Origin: Apiotrichum sp. Y4204
Taxonomy: Eukaryota; Basidiomycota; Tremellomycetes; Trichosporonales; Trichosporonaceae
DNA: 64,000 bases
Assembly: GCA_025531455.1 (NCBI GenBank)
Contig: JAMYHL010000007.1
Location: 372,001-436,000, forward strand
Direction: 5' to 3'
The stretch's first letter is position 1, and each line of letters opens with the position of its first letter. Below the pieces are notes generated by a model. It ran no database searches. It was not told where the DNA came from and saw only the letters and a program-made list of their open reading frames with translations. Made by a program: the position numbers and the translations under genes. Below, piece after piece: positions 37,683-48,863 of this stretch.

Positions 37683-40664
37683 CTAAATGCTGAATGGCAC
37701 GCTCGGGTCCGCCTGCCAGTCAAAGCTCGCGCCCGTGATCTGCGCCCACATCTCGTGTAGCTCGCTCGGGGCGGGTGCCGGTGTCGGTGCCGCAGGGCCA
37801 AGGCCGTGGGTGAACCACGAGGCGGGGCCAGAGGGGCCACTGCTTCCGGGGCCGCTTGAACCGGGTCCGCCGGGCTGGACGGGACTGGGGACCGCGGCAG
37901 AGCCGAGTGCAGGCGGGGTGAGGCCTGCGCCACCGTTGTTGTTGCCCATCAGGCGAGATGAGGGGCTGACGCCGACTGGTGTTGAGGAATTGCCGCTCCG
38001 GTCAAGCGGGGACGCGGTCGTCGGTAGAGGCACGTTCCACGCATCAGACGTGAACGCCTTGAGCATCTCGAGACCGTCAAAGTTCATGTCGCCAACATCA
38101 AAGAGGTTGAGCGAACCGTCGAGACCACCGAGACCTGGGATGGCATACGCGGGTGCTTGGGCGTTACGGTCGAATGGCTGGTTCGGGAGGGTTGGTGCCA
38201 TCGCAACAGGCGACGTGGTAATTGGCGGTGCCGAGGTGCTGGATACCGCCGATGTGCGCCGGCCATTCGCAGAGTTGGCGGCGTTGGCACTGGTAGTGTC
38301 CATGGTCGCCGATTTCGTTGCCCGTTTACCAGCGCGCGGGATGACCTTTGCACGCATCTCCTTGGCGCGCTGCTCGACGTCGTTCAACAGCCCGCGCAGT
38401 TTGTGGCATCCTGGCCACACTGGCTCCAGCGCCTGGAGTGATCGCTGACATGAATCCACCTGTGCGCCAACCGCCTCGACAATGACCTTTTCCTTTGCGC
38501 GCACCTCGCACAATAGAAGAATCACCGCCGAAGACCACAGATACTGGCAGAACACCGCGATGTGGTGCGACACAGGGACGAGTACTGTTGAGCGCGACGC
38601 GACGTAGATGGCCGAGCGGGCAGCATCGACACAGTGGGCGAGGGACTGAGACGAAGCAGTCGGCTTGGGGCGTGGGTAGCCCGGGTTTGAGGGAAGGAGG
38701 TTGCGGTGCAGCGTGATGAGGAGGGAAAAGTACGAGTTCGAGAGCACAGCCGACATGAGCGACACGGGCCGGGACGGGGAGGAACCCTTGTACTTTTGGG
38801 GCTGCTGTCAGAGAGATGCAGAGTTATTCTGAAACTCACCACCTCGTGCTCCAACCAGTCGCGCAGCAGGCGATCAAGCTTGTCGATCGTGCGCTGCTGC
38901 TGCTCAGCCCATGACGGGTCGTTCACGGAGCGTCCATAGCTCGGACGGTACAGCAGCTGAGCTACGCGGCCGGCGATCTTGCACAATTTTGTGAGCGCAA
39001 TGAAGCCGCTCATGGTGCAGTCGTCTGGCTCCTCTGGGAGCGAGCCGGCCTCTTCGGTGAGCTTGTCGCCGAGTGTGTCTATTGTGTTGTCATCCACTGC
39101 AGCAGGATACGCGACGTCAATGTCCAGGTCGTCGACACAAAGCGGCCGTCCAAGGGTAACAGAAACCAGGCTGCTGTCAGGGCGCGCACGGAGCTCGTGA
39201 CTCACCGTTCGAGACCGTAGATCGCCCACCAACACCGTGCACCAAGCTGCTTAACCTTGAATGCGACCTTGAACCTTGGGGCGGCACGCTATTGTCAGAA
39301 CCAAACAACTCTCTAACTCACGTGGAGACCAATGTCCTGCGCGATACGCAGAGCCTGGCTGGCGAGCAGCCAGCTCATCGGCATGGAGTTTACGCTTGCC
39401 TGGAACGCAGCGAGGAGCGTGAGGCACTGCACCTGGTAGATGTCGATTTCACGAATCGATGAAAAATGCAGCACCTGCGAACGCTCAAACCAGATGACAC
39501 CCGCCTCGGCCTCACCCGGCTGCACTGTCTCGCCCATCGACTGGCCCTCCTCCTGCTTCGCACGCTCGCGCTGCCATGCCGCAGAGGTGACAATGACGCG
39601 CTCACCGAGCGCAAACACAGCGAACAGGACAGACATGTACTAGGTTGTCAGCAACAACGTCACTCTCCTCCTACTCTACTCACACCAGCGCTCATGCCCG
39701 AAAAGTCGTTCGCATCCACCTTGTCCATGACCAGCTTGAAGCGGCGGCGGAAGTCCGGCTCCAGGACCACCGGCAGGACTGGGTGAACGTCCGAGAAGAA
39801 CGCATCAACCATACGCTCCGCTTCGGCACGCGGCGGGAATGTGACCTTTTCGACGCCGGGGATCGCACGGACAGTACCCGCACCAGCAACAGGGGCAAAG
39901 TACGGGTGGCTTTCCGGCGCCATCTCGCCATCGTCACCCAGGCCATCGCGGAGCGGTCCGTAGGCCACGCGCGAGGGGAGCTCCTTGCTGCCTTCCTCAA
40001 ACGACTCGAGGAGGGAGAGAGTGTTGCTCGCGCCTATCCAGCGGAAGTTGCCGCGTTCGTCGGTCAGGAAACGGCGCGACTCCTGGTCGTCCTCCTCTGT
40101 TTGCGAGGGCGGCGTGTCATCCGCATCCATGTCGTCGTCATTCGAATCGGGCTCATTCTTGAGTTTGGCCGCTCCGCCGGCGCCCTCCAAGCTGGAAAGG
40201 TTGAGTGTGCCACCCTCGAACGCGGCGAGGAGGGGAAGGATCCTGTCACGTACAGCCTCGAGCGCTTGCACACGTCCGGAGAGATCCTGAACGTATGCTC
40301 GCGAGTACGCCGCGCGGTCACGAGTCGGCTGGTACTCGCACTCGGCGCCAGAGAGGGTGCACTGCTGGCAAGCCGCGGCGCCGGCGCCACCAGATGACGG
40401 GCCGGGGAGGCACTTTACCTTCTTTTGCCGGCATGCGCGGCATGCAGCGAACGCACGGACTTTCGAGAGGTCGCCGGCAGCACTCGGTGCGGGCATGCGT
40501 GCAGCGCCGCCGCTCACGGCAGACGGATTGACTGTGCCCGAGGCGGATGAGTCGGGGCTCGGGCGGGGACGTTTTTTGGTGGGAGGGCGGGGCGCCGCGG
40601 CGGCGGCCGGCGGCGCTGGCGGTACATTTGACGGGCCCGGGGCGGTAAAGTGCGCTGGGTCCAT
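37683..40664 (-). CDS. Zn2Cys6 fungal transcription factor
   Basis: Five exons (40664-39684, 39639-39322, 39288-39206, 39173-38840, 38804-37683) encode 945 residues. The binuclear zinc cluster has Cys at 75, 78, 85, 99, 102 and 109 (spacing CX2CX6CX13CX2CX6C), followed by a coiled dimerisation helix (AYVQDLSGRVQALEAV). The middle region has the fungal-specific transcription factor domain: FFSDVHPVLPVV, then VFALGERV, then WWAIYGLER joined over introns to SLVSVTLGRPL and DIDVAYP. The C-terminus is low-complexity Pro/Gly/Asn-rich and ends in an acidic-hydrophobic patch that could activate transcription. The protein should bind CGG-type sites in the nucleus; the regulated pathway is unknown. The first in-frame ATG was used. 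Confidence 0.9.
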
Positions 40665-42726
40665 CACAAACAAGGATGGGCGGGTAGATGGCGATGGAGT
40701 AGGCGCTGTTGGATTGATGTGTAATGGGTAAAACGTGGGCCACACTCGGTAGCCGGTGTAGATATCACTCGGGCGGGGAGGGGTGTGGTCGCTGGATCAC
40801 GCGCGAAGCTGTGCCGGTTGTGTGCGGCTGCGACAGTCGACGAATGCCGTCGTGTGTTCTCCGGCTGGTCTGCTGTCGTGCGCCTGTGCTGTTGTTTTAA
40901 GACGGTTGGAGGCGGTGAGAAGAAGGGGATGGATGGAATGCAAAAGTTTGGGGGGGTTGAAGAGGAGAGAAAGTGCAGCTGATACTGCTTGAAAGGAGAA
41001 GAGAGAGGGCCAGAGAAAGGGGCAAACAAGGTGGAGGATGTCGGAATATAGGATAGGATCAGACTCGGATGGGACTGCAGGGGACTGCAGGAGACAGTAG
41101 GAGAGTGTAGGAGACTGTCGAGGGGGGGGGGGCCGTAGGGGGGATGCGATCCGTGCGTGGGATGATGGTCTCGACTTGATACTTTGATGGCGTGTCGCTG
41201 ATGCCCGATGATCGGATGCTGGACCAGACGGCTCAAATTGATGGATCAGGTGTTGAGAGTGAGAAGGGGTAATGGGGATTGGGGCGATGGGGTTTCTAGT
41301 GTCGCAGCAGTGGTGGCAGCAGCAGTGGTGGTGGTGGTGGTGAGGCACAAGGCGTTGTAGTGGGCTGCCGACTGCCGAGACAGCAACTTACCAAGACAGA
41401 AAATGACATTGCGCATAGGGATCCATCCCTCTCTCTAGCTCCCTTCCCCAGCCGTGATCCCGTGGCCCTCTCCTCCGCCGGCGGTACACGGTTGATCGGT
41501 CGACATCGTTTGCACCTCGTTACGGCACCCGTACGGTCAGGTCAGCTGCCAACTTTTTTTTCTCCCTCCACTATACCCATCGCCATCTCTTTGCAGCTTG
41601 CTCACCACCACACTCAGTGGCATCGATGAACATGTTTGTCCGTCTTCTGTTGATTCTGGCGACGTACACACGTTTTATTGGTTCATTGCCTTGTGCCGCT
41701 TATGCTCGCTCCTCGTTCCATGCTCGTGTCTTTCCCGACCAACCATTCCACGCCAGAAGCCACACAGACTCGCGCCGTCCACCCACCAAACTTCTTCTGG
41801 AACCTTACAAAAGGTGGATTTATAGGACCTGACAAGGAAAAAAGTGCGCGCAACACGTCGCAAGAACCTTTCCTTTCTGTTCTATGCCTAACTTTTTTCT
41901 GTATTGTTTTTCCATCCTGTTGCTCGTTTCGCGCGCTGCTAGCCTTGATGCCCCAAGGTTCAGGCTGGACCTGGCGCGCACTGCGAGCGCCACGGCCTGC
42001 ATGCAGGATGAGCGCAGTGACTGTATCTGGTATATCTTGGATGCACGTTTGGGTGCCTTGAGCTGTCCCTAGATTCCACATGGGCACTAACAACTTTTAC
42101 CAACGACCCATTTTATTTTTTTTCGTTTCCCCAAACCCCAGCCCGACCAGCCCGACCAGCCCGAACGACCAGTGTCGTGGCCGCTGTGCGCGCCATGGCA
42201 ACAGCCAGGCGCCACGACAGCCAGATGAGGGCGCCATCTGACACGCCATAGACATGGACCATGCGCTGCGTAGGATCGCCAAGAACGGTCCTTGATGGCA
42301 TAAAATGGGAGGGGCCAAGCACGGCCGATCACCAGGATGGGTGCTGGGTGCTGGACCGGCGACAGCCGCCTGGTGCCGACATTCCTATGAGCTCTGTGCG
42401 CTGTCCTACTTCCGAGTTCTTCCTGTTTCCTTGTCCAGGGCTGCAGCTTCCAATCGGGGACGAGGAGTCCCAGATGCGGACCTGAGCTCACACCCGGCGG
42501 CTATGGCACGCGCTCCGAGGTTACGCCGGGGAAGCGGGGGCGAGGACCCTGTGTGGCTGGCGTATGGAGAGTCGCGGAGCGCCGCTTCTGATTCCACGCG
42601 AAAAAGATGTGAGCGATGTGAATATGTGAGGCTGACATGGACTGTAAAACCTGTTTCCTGCTCAGTGTTTGCTGCCGCCTTTGAGCATGGGTGCAATTAC
42701 TGCGCTGCATCTACTTATTGTACATC
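40665..42726. other. 2.1-kb intergenic region
   Basis: This stretch contains the upstream region of the Zn2Cys6 gene (40665-41350, with AG-rich tracts and a GTGG/GCAG simple repeat at 41301-41342) and the 3' flank of the glutaredoxin gene. The short frames at 41600-42070 and 42300-42730 show no coding character. Confidence 0.5.
41301..41342. repeat. GCAG/GTGG simple repeat
   Basis: A run of GCAGCAG and GTGGTGG trinucleotides lies in the upstream region of the Zn2Cys6 gene. It is not in a recognised coding frame. Confidence 0.7.
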
Positions 42727-43460
42727 CTAGGCCTTGATGCGCTTCTCGATCTCGGCCTTGGAGAGGGCCTGGAGGTCGGAGCAGCCACCAATGTGCTGCT
42801 GTCAGCGGGGCCCTTTCGGTGTGGGGGCTTGGCGGGGCGGATATCGCGGGACCATATAACACAGCCGTCGGCTGGTACTCCCCGCACCCCTCAGTCTCAC
42901 TCACCTGCTGCTTGATGAAGATGTTCGGCACGGTACCCTGGCCGGTGAGCTCGCGGAGGTACTGCTGGATGGCGGCTGAATGTCAGCTTTGTGATGTCCC
43001 CCGTTGAAGTTGTCATCAAATACCCACAGCCGTTGTCCATGTCGTCGAGCCTGGCTGTCAGCGCTGTACAGGGTTGGCACGCACTCAAAGACCTTCATGT
43101 CCGAGGTGATCTCAGCGAGGATGTTCTTGGCGCGCTTGCAGTACTGTTGTGTCAGTGGCGACCCAAGACATCCAATTGGGTGAACCAGGGGCAATATCCC
43201 CATGGATGACTACCCGATATCCCATCTAGCAATGTACTTACAGGGCAGTAGGTCTTGGAGAAGACGAGGACGTCGTTCTCCTTGATCGCGCCGTCCACGA
43301 GATCCTTGATAGCCATGTCGACTGGCGCAGCGGTGGTGGAGATGAAGGAACCCAGTTTGGTGGGATACGAGCCGTTGACGGGAACGGCTGAGGCGGCGGG
43401 CACGAGGGAGGACGAGCGGAGGTGTGTTGCTAGAGAGGCGAGGCGCCGGACAGCAAACAT
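42727..43460 (-). CDS. dithiol glutaredoxin with mitochondrial-type leader
   Basis: Five exons (43460-43242, 43143-43085, 43050-43028, 42975-42905, 42795-42727) give 146 residues. The active site CPYC (72-75) is split by intron 1 between CP and YC. Other glutathione-binding features are TVPNIFI, with its cis-proline, and GGCSDL near the end. The enzyme reduces disulfides and mixed disulfides with glutathione. Residues 1-45 are rich in Arg, Ser and Ala without acids, like a mitochondrial presequence. Met49 could start a cytosolic form, as in yeast GRX2. Exon 3 is only 23 nt and provides LDDMDNG. The last acceptor is CAGCAG (NAGNAG), so an extra Gln before HIGG is possible. Confidence 0.92.
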
Positions 43461-45079
43461 AGGTTACGGAGGGGAAGAATGGAGGAGAGATGACAATGTC
43501 GCTTGACGTCGTCTGTGATAAGGTCGAGGGCGGCGGGCGTGATGACCAAGCCGCAGCACGCTGCCCAGACGACGGCGAATGACGACTGGCCCGAGATTGT
43601 CATCAAAGTGGAGTGCGAACATTCGGAGAATGGCCAGGGTGAGAAGAGCATTGGTATACGTAAGATTTTCAAGCGTGAGGACCATGCGGCATGACGTCAT
43701 GTTGACATCATTTTACCTCAATCACAGAGTGAAGTGTCCATTGAGCAATGGATCAAAGATCCCCGAGAAGCGCAACTTTCACATAAATACAGAGGCCTGC
43801 ACAGCGAAGAAGAGTAGGTAAATATATATGCACCACGACCTCACTCCTGCTCGCTGCCCACAAGACACATAATGCGCCTCCAGCTGCCAAACTGCCCGGC
43901 CCTCCAAAGGCCATGGGCCAAAGGCGAGGAAAGGTCAAAGTCCAAAGGAGGGCGTTACATTTCGCAGGTAACACAGATCGGAGTATCGCCAAACCGGCCA
44001 GACCCAGAACTCCGCGGTGCTGCCTCACGGCACACATCTAAGGAGCAGAAGACTCGCGAGCGAGGCGAGTTCAAGGGGATACGCGACGCGCCCGCGGCGG
44101 ATCAGCGGATCGGTAAAGAAGGTATGACCGTCACGGCGCTGATCACCACCCCTGTCGAGCAAGAGCTTTACTAACTTTGGGTCTGTCCCTTCTCTCTCGA
44201 GGTCCGCATCGGAGAGGGGAATAGATGGACGACGATCCATACCCCAAAGGATTCTTCATTGGTGATCGTAATGATTCGTTGCCCTGCGGGGATGATAAGA
44301 ACCAGGGCGACTCACTTGGTCCACAAACTTGATCGTGGAATGATCTGCCAATGATTGTCGGCATCCAGGCCCAGACCTAGTGGACAGCTAATGCGGATCG
44401 TCAATCCTCATTTCACGATCGTCCCCACGACCCTGGCCTAGAGCGCGCAACCTCTCACAGGATCATATGGGCCTGATGGATAACCAGAGTTTCAGGCCGC
44501 GGATACCAGCCCTGCGCGAAAGACCACAGGCTGGACACATGAACAATAGGCGGAGCCCATAGGCGGAGCCCCATTACCGCTCGACGCATGTCGGAGGGGC
44601 GCCGCCGCCCCACCTCGAGTGGACGACTCAAGTGGTGTGATGAGCGGATCATGGATCAGCGGATCAGCGGGTTAATCGCTCTGCTGTGATTTGGGGGTCC
44701 TTTACCCTCCGGGCCGAACGCTGGAACCAAAGGGGCCAGACTCGATCAGTACCCCAGCAATCGTGGAATGGATCACAGGTGTCAGGGGTCGAGGTGTCAT
44801 TAATGTAACTGACCCCCGTCGCGTCCCGGATGGTTATATTGCTAGGTATTCAAGCTTTGAAGGTGTCATTGGATCATTGGCTTCGTTGAATCACTAAGAT
44901 CACTACACACAACTGTCGCGCTCCATTCGGTGGGATTAATGTGATGTCGCGCTGCGAAGTAGGCGCATCCGCCCCGGTCTGTGTAGTTGTCAAGCTTATC
45001 AAGGGTACCGGATATGCCGGATAAGACGCACCAGATGCACTCCTGTCACCCTATACCCATGTGGCACCCACTCTCCGAC

Positions 45080-45100
45080 GAGGTTCGAGGTTCGAGGTTC
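45080..45100. repeat. three GAGGTTC heptamers in tandem
   Basis: The 7-nt unit GAGGTTC is repeated three times without interruption in the gene-poor region. The GGTTCGA string superficially resembles a tRNA B box, but no tRNA fold surrounds it. Confidence 0.8.
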
Positions 45101-45930
45101 CGATGTGCGACGCGCGAAGTGCCAAAGTGGTCCCTCATGATCTCATGATGTGCTCTCCTGCGCGGCCGCGATTTGTCGCGATATGCTTGCGCCCCTAACG
45201 CCTCCGGATATCCCGCAGTCACGGAAACTCCTATATTCCCGCAATCTGAGGTCTCAGCAGTGGAGAGTGGCCAGAGGCCAAAGACCAGTAAAGCACCCCT
45301 GCCGCGCTGCTGAGAGCCGACGTGCCGAGTACCTGACGCGAGAACGTCCGATACGTCCAGAGGCCAGGATCCAGCACCAGTGTCGGATGTGGCGCTGTGG
45401 CGCCCGTTTTGAGGCCAGTAACTCTCCGCGATACACGCAGATAATCACTGCCGCAGTGCTGGCAGCGTCTCCGTACCTCGTTTCAGTGCCCCCGCTCGCA
45501 CCGGATGTACCTTGAGCAGCGTGGATCGAGAAATAGACCAGGTCCTAGGTGCCAAGAGCCACGGCTAGTGCCCCCAGGTACCCAGGTCCGCGGTCCGGCC
45601 AGAGCAGCCCTGTGCGTCCTGTACGTCCTATACGTCGAGGCCGCGCGGGTATGCCGGTACACCCGCCCATGCAGTTCACGCAAGTCGGCGGCAGGTTGAC
45701 AGGCTGCAGATTGGCAGATTGGACAAACTGGGCGCCAGGCGGTTTCGGGGTGCTCGCAAAGATCCACTCACGGACACGGATACGGGCTGGGTCGAGGCGG
45801 TCGAGAGTCGAGGAACTGCTCTAGCTCTCTCCAGCTAAGAAAACCACGCCCAGGAGGGATCAATGCGTCCTCGAGATGGGGATTTGGGTATGGAGATGAG
45901 AATGTGAGGTTTGGACACGCGAGGCACAAG

Positions 45931-45958
45931 GCTCGAAGCTCGAGGCTCGAAGCTCGAA
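45931..45958. repeat. four GCTCGAR heptamers in tandem
   Basis: Units GCTCGAA, GCTCGAG, GCTCGAA and GCTCGAA follow each other in the gene-poor region. No coding or regulatory role is evident. Confidence 0.75.
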
Positions 45959-47985
45959 GGATTGAAGGATCAAAGCTTGAAGGCGCAAACGTGGCTCGCG
46001 GCTCCGCGCGGCTCCCCGCCGCTCTCCACAAGGCCTCGAGGGCACGCGAGGGCACTATGCGGACGCGAGGACGTGATATCCCAAGTGACTGGTGACACTG
46101 TGCGCCCTTGAGATCCTCTAAAGCTTTGAACTCTGGAAGTGGCTATTATGCTGGCGGTCGTGAATGGTCCCCTCTGCCTGCTGACCGTTGGCTATTCCCA
46201 ACAGTTGAACAGATTACCAAAGCCTCGAGGAATCGCGACGCAGAGCGGACTGAGAATATCCACACAGAGCCCGTGCTTGGTGCTAGAAGCACCTTTAGTG
46301 TCCCATCCCGGTTGAATCTTCAAGGGAGATCCACAAGACAGACGACTGCAGGGTTAAAGGCAGGGGTAGAAGTGGTGGTCTGTGCGCAAGTGTCCCAATG
46401 CCTGGATGCTTGGATCCCCTTGGGCTTACCTTTGCTGTTTCTGCCCAAACGCCTGGTCCCCGCACACCACATTCTGGTTTTCCCTTCCTTCCCGTCGCTT
46501 TGGGGCTTTGAGCGCATCGGGATCCTCCGGTCCTCTGGCGCCGCTCACCTTGTGGGATTGTGGAGAGCCGGTTCGTTTCTGCCACGATGGGCGATGGGAG
46601 AATCCACAGAGGATGATCCGAGTGATCTCGCTGCCGAGCTGCTGAGCTGCTGATTTACAGAGCTGCTGAAAATCAAGACGAGCACTTTACTAAGGTTCTG
46701 AGATTTGCAGCAAGTCGCGCTCGCTGTCGCCGTTGTCACAGCCGCGCCACTCACGCCACTCCTAGGTGCATGAGACACCTGAACACGGTACCGTCCACTT
46801 TGCTTTCTCAATCATCTCGTCTCACCTGCCTCTCTTACATCACATTCTTCTGCCGTCATCCAACGCTCTTTGGCTCTCAAAATCCACTCCTTCTCACTAG
46901 AGCTTCAGAGCCCACAATCCCTGCCGCAACCTTCTCGGTGCCCCAGACCTTGCAAGTGCCCTGCACTCCAGACCCATGGCCCAGGGCTCACTCTAGCTCC
47001 CTCTGCCTCGAGGTATTCTGGAGCTGCATTGTCCTGTTCCCAAGGACCTGAACACTCTAGACCCTCGTAATCACATCCTCTGTTGAACACGGAATCCTAG
47101 CTTTTTTAGCTTCCAGCCACGACAAGCACGTTCCCTCTCCATTCCTCAACTCCCTCTCCCACAGACCGCCGCCTCAACCGCCACAGCCGCCACGCACCTG
47201 ATCGTTGCTGGTATCGCGTTCTGGGCGTTCCTCAAGCCCTCAAGCCTCCTCAGCTTGTGCGACGACTACCTTCCGCGTTCATTAAAAGATAGAACGGAAC
47301 CCACGCGTGCGTATCACAGCACCCATTACGGTTAGCTCCATAGCAGATCGGGGAGGTTGGGGAGGTGGTTTCCAACCACACGACCTCGTCCGACATTTAA
47401 CAGTCTTGACCCCTTGCTCGTTTGTCTTCACATCCGCCTCACACCCCACTCACCGTCACCACAAGCCTAGAGCTCACTTTTGCCAGCGGGCTGGCCTGCA
47501 GATAGTCGTTCGGCTTGCGATTCCTCTTCTCTGTTCGTTTCTTCGCCTGTGTCCGTGACACTTCACGCAGCAGTAGACCTATCGCGACTCCCTTTCGCCG
47601 GCCTTTCAGTTCTCTCCTTTTCTTCTGTCACCGCTTCTTCTATACACACAGACGCCCAGCGAGTACTGGTCCCATTGCCGTCGGTCGAACCGTCACAGAC
47701 ATAACTCCTCCGGCCTACGCACAAGCAGCACCGGCAACAGCTCAACGGCAGCCGAGTCTTCTGCATATGCTCAAGAGTCGCAAGCGATTCGAGATACGCT
47801 TTTTTTTTCTCCCCCTTCTGCACAGGCCTCTCGTCGACGAGGTCCCTTTTTTTGGGCCGCTTCGCTTCCCATTGTGACCTTTCCTTTGCTTAGCTCCGCC
47901 CAATCGTTTGTTGTCGTCCTTGTTGTGACCGTGTCCTCGACCAGTATTGATTCGTCCGCAGCGGCCACTATTCCTACCTCCCGCA

Positions 47986-48039
47986 ATGTCCTCCGCAGGA
48001 CCCACGGCGCACACCCCTCCTTCCCTTGGTCAAACCATG
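47986..48039 (+). other. possible upstream coding exon of the RhoGEF gene
   Basis: An ATG at 47986 opens an 18-codon frame (MSSAGPTAHTPPSLGQTM) that ends exactly at a strong GTGAGT donor at 48040. The RhoGEF frame is open upstream of its first ATG back to about 48520. A splice into that region (for example after CAG near 48595) would keep phase. This would need an intron of about 550 nt, long for this genome, so the exon is only a candidate; it may instead be leader sequence. Confidence 0.22.
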
Positions 48040-48863
48040 GTGAGTCTGAGAAGCGGGAAAACTCTTGTCCGTCCATCGTTCCGCCACTTTGCTTGAGCCA
48101 AGTTGCAGCACGGAACACCCAGAGGTCAGAGGCCAGACGTCCAGACGTCAGACCCTCATATGTCACGCGGCCGCCCTACGCGCGTTACCACCCCGCGCCT
48201 GGCATGTCTGCATGTCTAACCTTACCATGACCTTGATCGCCCAGGCCGAAGAGCGTTTGTGCTCAAGTTGAGAAAGAAGCGAAAGGGTTTTCGGGGCTCG
48301 GGGCTCGGGCTCGGGCTCTGGATAAGGAGTTGCTTGGAACATCTCCGGACACTGGCTGACACACGGATCATTTTATTTTTTATCGATGCTGCACGCTGCA
48401 CGCTACACACTCAATTCTTGTTTTTGCTCTTCCGTTCGTCACTTCTTCCTTGGACGCCATTTTGACTTTCGTTATTACTTCTTGCTGCACTTCTTTCACT
48501 CTTCTTCGAATCGTGTGACGTCGTTGTGGCACACCGGGGACCTCGACTCGCCCCTATCCAAATCCTCGGCCCGGTGGAATCCGATCTGGGATCCAGACAA
48601 CCTTCTCAACCTTCTCCATATCCCCGCATTCTCCCTCGCCGGCTCCTCTGCAACGCTCACGGTCCGCTGCGGCGGTCGTCATTACTCTTGGTCCAGAATC
48701 GTCCAAAGCGCTTCCAACCGTGCTCGCAAAGCAAGTCTGTGCACCAACCGACGATACCTGCATATATACACGCGACCCGGTCGCAGATGTGCGAGAGCCC
48801 ACTTCTCGCACTGGCTTGGATCTCATCCGCGAAGACGCCAACGTTGTCTGCCATAGCCGCCCG

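Larger units (their letters stand above)
43461..48863. other. 5.4-kb gene-poor region
   Basis: No supportable gene was found between the glutaredoxin start and the RhoGEF ATG. The stretch holds short tandem repeats (45080-45100 and 45931-45958), GGGCTC repeats at 48293-48321, and a CT-rich leader zone (47500-48860) before the RhoGEF. Frames such as 46108-46653 plus have no motif. A frame at 47162-47332 encodes a hydrophobic segment but has no ATG. An ATG at 47986 followed by a GTGAGT donor at 48040 could be an upstream exon. Confidence 0.5.

Noticed and set aside
45080..45102. GGTTCGA strings suggesting a tRNA gene
   Set aside because: They belong to a simple GAGGTTC tandem repeat with no cloverleaf around it.
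47162..47332. Frame with a transmembrane-like segment (LIVAGIAFWAFLKPSS)
   Set aside because: There is no start codon and no convincing splice partner, and it is too short to separate from chance.
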